In this document: positions 59,063-64,000 of the stretch, one piece after another
Numbering within the stretch: the first letter of the stretch is position 1
Layout of the letters: each line of letters begins with the position of its first letter
Assembly: GCA_029339505.1 (NCBI GenBank)
Contig: JAQISU010000070.1
Coordinates: forward strand, 4,384,001-4,448,000
DNA: 64,000 nucleotides
Source: Unio delphinus
Lineage: Eukaryota; Mollusca; Bivalvia; Unionida; Unionidae
Direction: 5' to 3'
The notes under the pieces: generated by a model
The model's database searches: none
What the model was told of the DNA's origin: nothing
Seen by the model: only the letters and a program-made list of their open reading frames with translations
Position numbers and translations under genes: made by a program

Positions 59063-59171
59063 ACCCCTAAACGTGAACGCAGTCGCCGTGCAGTGGATGA
59101 TATAGAGCCAGGAAGAGCCAACTCAACCATGAATAAAAATGACCAACATATACATACTCCAACTGGGACAG
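59063..59171 (+). CDS. Host gene exon 2 (probable), furin-like site
   Basis: After an AG acceptor (59061-59062) a phase-0 frame reads TPKRERSRRAVDDIEPGRAN and continues open to ACAG|GTACAA at 59171. RERSRR|AV fits a furin-type cleavage site, expected in the ectodomain stalk of type II membrane proteins. The pyrimidine tract before the acceptor is weak. 109 nt, ending in phase 1; the next exon was not found. Confidence 0.45.
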
Positions 59172-60377
59172 GTACAATTCTCTCCATTATTCTCAATGCT
59201 TTTCTCTCTACAATGGTACATTATTAAAACCGTGTATCACAGTACTGTGAACCCAGTTGTCCAGTCCAGTCTGTGTCAGTCAGATTTCTGTACTAAAGGA
59301 CCAGTCTGCATCCGTACTATCCGAGTTATGTCCATTCAATAGCAATCATATTCAGTGTATTTCGGTAATATAGACCAGAGAAAATAACTTTTATCTACAA
59401 ATATAACACAGACACCGTAAAGATATATGTTTCTAATGGTAAATATAATGTTCCAGTTATACGTAGATAGGAAAGATTTGTTTGTTTTTCAAAATGCGTA
59501 TCCTAAAATTTAACACGGGATTTTTGTTTCACCTCAAGATTTAAATTCATGAATGGAAATGATGTACGCACAATAAAGAATATGTTCGACAACAGCAAGA
59601 GAAATAAAGTAAAATAAAATAAACAAACAATTAAAAATTTAAAAAAAAAATATAATATGCGAAGACGCCATATTGTTACCTGATTGAAAATATGTCTCAT
59701 GGAGAATCTCGGTCATCTAACAGCGGAAAGTTTTATATTTAATATTATGTTTGTTAGTAGCACAATATGAACATTAATGTGGCGGGGTACGGAAGATTGG
59801 ATGGGGGGTGGTGTGCTCCCAACATTTTAGTTAAATTACTATAGAAGTCCCAGGCTCGTTTTGTGTTAGAAGAAAAATTAATGATAGCAACATGTAAAGC
59901 TATTAGCCACCAGTCAGCAATACCGAAAGTAAATTCAAGGGTGAGATTGAACAACAATTTAATTCGATTCAATCAATAACAATAATTTCCTAATCACTCT
60001 TCACCCTCTCAATCCTGTAACAGCATATTACGTCATTTGATATGTAGTGTGATAAAGATTTCTACATGTCCTTGTATTCTACTCATCTGCGTATTATATC
60101 ATATTCTTCCAATTCTACTCTACCCGACGTGCTCCAATTTTTTTCCTCTCGTCTTCTCTATACTCCTCTTTACCTTCTCCTCATCGACTCATTGTCCTCC
60201 TCCTAGATTCTCTCCTGACTACTTTGTCGACTCCGACTGTTCTGCCAATCTCACTTCGGTCTCTCTTGTTAGAGACTCGCGAATAACCATACCGGAAGTC
60301 AAACAATCAAGTATCATATAAATGCTATTACATTCTTCAGTCAGGCAATTGTGTACATCGAAATACCCGTACATTCT

Positions 60378-60451
<74 letters not shown>

Positions 60452-61405
60452 CTTCTTAATTTCATTTTACTGAACAATATCACAACAATCATACGCACGA
60501 ATGTACATAACTCTCCTACAAAGTGAACACAAGTATTCAAATATCCATGCTCTGATAATATCTTTACAGCCATATTAACTAAATTTACACACTGCAACCA
60601 TGTTACAAAGTTACAAATCAATTCAACATTTGCAAAATCTATAATAGCATATGAATAATGCACTAAGTTATTATGAATTAACCAAATAACCAATTACAAA
60701 ATTAATTCTGACAACCAGCTAGCAATCGAAATAATTCTTTATATAATCATCTCTCTAATACGCGTGCAAATTAAACACTACAAAAGTAATTCTGCGAATT
60801 ATTGTTTCTTGTAATGAAGTATACATAATGCACATACTTCCAATTACAATACCGAACAAATAAAGCTTGTCATTTTGCACAATTTTTAAAGAGAAATATC
60901 CATTCAAATATAGTATATTTTCATTTCTGTATTTTCCTTGTTTATTTATGTAATTAGCTCACCCTTTCCTTATCTAGATTACTGCATTGTATTATAACGT
61001 GAATTATAACGCGATGTTAAGTGAATGGTGCTCTTTTACACAGTGTACAGTTCGGCGATACTCTGATCATATGCTTTCGCACTGCTACCTCTCTCGTAAA
61101 CCACGCATCATATTTGCATTTTAAGGAGGGACTTTGTATTTTTAAATTTTTCTAATTTTCCTAAGCTATATCCCAATTGATGTAGATTTTTTCACTTTCT
61201 CTTTACATTTTGTATTTTAGTTACATCTTCTCTAATCCAGTTGTATGTCTTGACTTTATTTTAATCTCATACTTATTGTCTGTCTCTGTAATGTGTCAAT
61301 ATGTTTTTAGTTTCCCTAAATTGTCTTGGTACTTGTAGTTTGTTAATTTAAAATTTATTATTTCTGTATACTTCCACCTGTTCCGAATTCCAAAGGTATA
61401 AAGCA

Positions 61406-61441
<36 letters not shown>

Positions 61442-62019
61442 CTTTGTTTATCAATTTAAACCTATTTATCATGTTTGTTATTTTTACCCGTATGCGATTT
61501 GGTATTGCGATTTCTCCCTTCCTTTAGCTCTTTATATCGTTTTTAGTTTACTTATGCAATGTATTATATATCTCCATATATAATATATTATATCGTTATC
61601 AATAGCTTTTAGGTCGTTGTTTTTAAAGTCTATGGATTTCATTAAACCAATTCTACTAGAGTACATGTTTGTGTTTGCCACTTGGGCTCGCTCCATTTGA
61701 CCTAACGGCGTCAGCGCCCATATGTTCTAATTTTTATTTCGATGTTGCTCATTGCTTTGTAATTGTCATTCTCCCCCACTCTCTTTCCAAAGTAAATACT
61801 TAGTGCTTTTACTCTTTCCTTAATTAGGCGAGGTAGTAATTTTTCCTACAGTTTCCTATTTTAATTATCTGTTTTCTCATGGTTGATTGGCAAACCTAAT
61901 GCTTTTACAAATTTTTCAAACTCTTAATCTACATGTCGGAAGGAATTTGAATCTCTTATAAAGCTTGTAATATCATCTGTATGCTGGAGCATTGTTATTT
62001 GTTCAAAGATACTTGGAAT
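59172..62019. other. No gene supported
   Basis: AT-rich, probably intronic or intergenic. Contains a (TA)n run at 60379-60447 and short TA runs near 61410-61440. 61500-62000 shows faint LINE-like words (for example a TTCCAAAGTAAATACTTAG stretch) but no frame I can follow. Confidence 0.55.
60379..60447. repeat. (TA)n microsatellite
   Basis: Uninterrupted TA run. Confidence 0.97.
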
Positions 62020-62275
62020 CGCTCCGTTGGCCTAGTGGTTAGAAAGTCCGCCCCGGATGTGGGCGGTCGTGAGATCGGTCCCCGTGCCGAGTTGTACCAA
62101 ATACTTACAAAAATGGTACTAACAGCTGCCTCGCTTGACGCTCAGCATTAAGAAGTAAGTGTTAGGATTGGTTGACCTGGTGTCAGGATAATGTGACTGG
62201 GTGGGACATCATGTTACATGTCTGCGGCATTATGTGCTAGTGCTAGTCATCACTATAAACTGCCTCACTGCAGTG
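62020..62275 (+). mobile_element. tRNA-derived SINE (family A), copy 3
   Basis: Plus strand: TGGCCTAGTGGTTAGAAAG A box, GAGATCGGTCCCC B box, body with GTCAGGATAATGTGACTGGG and 3' end CACTATAAACTGCCTCACTG. Same family as 6968-7156 and 49526-49777. Confidence 0.9.
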
Positions 62276-63261
62276 TGAAATGTGAAATATTACCAAAATA
62301 TTAGTCATCAGCCTCAGAAAGATTAGGGTTAGGTCTATAGATATTATGAAATTTAGAGAAATTGATGAGTGTAAGGTGATATTGTTTACATTTGCAACAT
62401 TCACAATGGATGGAAAGAATATTGATATGTTCATTATATGTACAGTAGCTGAACTTTCATTGGACATTGTATTTGTAGAAATTGTAAATGACCTAAGCAT
62501 ACAGCTAAGAAAAATGACTGCTCCTTTGTGCTAAAAAATATCAGTATGAATTAGTCTAAAGTACACCATCTTTAGCAGTTATTAAAATAGGAAAACTGAA
62601 TTTCGGCAGACTACACAATAACAGCTTATGAGACTGCAATTATTGAATTATGAAATATATAAGGTGTAAAAAAACGTTATCGACTCTTTTGTCTAATTCA
62701 TTTTACCTCTGAAATCAAGGAAGCAAAAATAAACAAGTCGAGCTAGCAGCATTTTGAGAGATACATATTCGAAATAAGGCCAAGCTGTATACTCTATAAC
62801 CAATATTACACCCATAAATCATATAACAAAATAAAGAGGGTTAATAGTTCTTTGATATGCAAGGTAAGTTGTGAATTGCCAGTATATCCAGTGAGACACC
62901 CGGGGGAGCATTTTTTTTCTTTAATACTCATACCCTATGCTAAATATTAAACTGGTGAGCGCTACCCTTAGGCTGTTGCACATCGTCTGTTATAAATTAC
63001 GACGTAAATTAACGGAGTAGATTGGACAAGTAATTGTTTATGCAATATTAACAAATTATCGTTGTGTGTACCTCTTTACTTCGTCTTCCCTGCTATTAAA
63101 ACTATCTGTCAAATTTATTATATGACCGAATTATGGTTAAGCTTGAGTACAAGATAACGACTGTTATAACAAATAGAAAGTTTTGAAAACAGTCACATTG
63201 TGCCACTAACACGAATATTAAAGGAATAATTTTGGGGCAGATAAATTAATGAGATATCTCC

Positions 63262-63480
63262 ATATGGAAATATTTGTTTTGATCAAGCGACAACATGTCG
63301 TATAGCCGAGTGCAATGCATGGAGCATATAAAACATGGTAGCAGGCTACTCGTATCTTAAGATCAAGGATCGCAAAGGGTAAGTGTTTCATAATTCTTGT
63401 AACTGGCTTTTATTATAGAATCTGGGATTGGCTAGTAAGCATCTCATAATTATCTAAAACTAGATTGAATACCAAGGTCT
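63262..63480 (+). repeat. Segmental duplication, block d' (second copy)
   Basis: Pairs with 55250-55548 (TTTGATCAAGCGACAAC, GTGCAATGCATGGAGCATAT, GTAGCAGGCTACT). The stretches 62276-63261 and 63481-64000 show no gene. Confidence 0.65.
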
Positions 63481-64000
63481 ACAAACGGCTTTGGGATTCA
63501 ACCCATAACGTGAATCCCATCTTTGCTCATTTTGTTTTAGTAAATCTATGTAAAAAAATGATAAAATATTTTAAACATTAAAGTTTTCTTAAGTTAAAAG
63601 TCATTCACACTTAGAAGCAGAAAATATTACTTTGAATAAATATTTGAAGACAATATGAGAAACTGACAATGTAAAAGAATTTCCCTTTTCTTGGAACTAA
63701 TTTAAGGACATCGTTACATTTTAAGTATCACAACTGGTAGATCAGACATTCTTGTGGTTGGAGATCACTGATCAATATCATTTTAAAGTAGGACCCTGTA
63801 TGATTTAAGATTCTCTCAAACTTCTAATCTAATTAAATGGAAGGACCTGAGTGTATGCCGAATGTTAAGACTGTACAGATTTGATACTACTGACGGCATT
63901 ATGAAATTAAAGGAGCTCTTTATTTTACACAAACATGTATTATCGGTTTAAAAAAAATTATATAGCATGGATGAGAGGATTATTTTCTTAACCTGAACGT

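Overview
The window looks like a repeat-rich, AT-rich invertebrate genome, most likely a mollusc. This is inferred from the style of the non-LTR retrotransposons, the tRNA-derived SINEs and a Gmr1-like Gypsy element, with long microsatellites and only one plausible intron-bearing host gene. Most of the identifiable coding content is mobile or virus-derived.

Layout. 1-11.6 kb is repeats: a ~1.9-kb segment present twice, smaller tandem repeats, a SINE and a 5'-truncated LINE tail. 11673-20015 is a compact virus-like DNA element (element 1) with ~175-bp terminal inverted repeats. Its genes diverge from ~17.0 kb: leftward Zn-ribbon protein, HNH nuclease fragment, coiled-coil protein, hexon-like major capsid protein, hydrophobic capsid protein, adenain-like protease and a large unknown protein; rightward two small ORFs/PolB-like polymerase and an intact packaging ATPase. 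All recognisable genes except the ATPase, the hydrophobic capsid protein and small ORFs are broken. 21.1-22.96 kb is a decayed LINE.

~23.3-46.0 kb is a second, unrelated virus-like element (element 2, Maverick/Polinton or adintovirus type). On the minus strand it reads PolB, BIR-domain protein, unknown protein, two basic core-like proteins, chromodomain integrase, minor capsid protein, pVI/PX-like protein, F54H12.2-like major capsid protein, a hypothetical protein and an adenain-like protease. It is flanked by small accessory genes that carry a shared upstream promoter motif next to a TATA box and, at three gene ends, hairpins that match the metazoan replication-dependent histone mRNA 3' stem-loop. 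Its polymerase gene is split by a 6.67-kb LTR retrotransposon (35013-41682) with seemingly identical 1682-bp LTRs, a CTTTT target duplication and one intact Gag-protease-integrase ORF that has no reverse transcriptase or RNase H. The 5' end of the polymerase gene has also been duplicated at 44.87-45.96 kb. Catalytic residues of polymerase, integrase and protease are mutated, so element 2 is dead.

48.4-63.5 kb is an old tandem segmental duplication (four collinear pairs of similar blocks). The first copy took a GC-rich, almost full-length LINE (~50.0-54.0 kb) and SINEs and kept only a promoter and a broken first exon. The second copy keeps an intact first exon of a type II membrane protein with a clean splice donor (58365-58619) and a probable second exon with a furin-like site (59063-59171). 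The rest, to 64 kb, shows repeats and no gene I can support.
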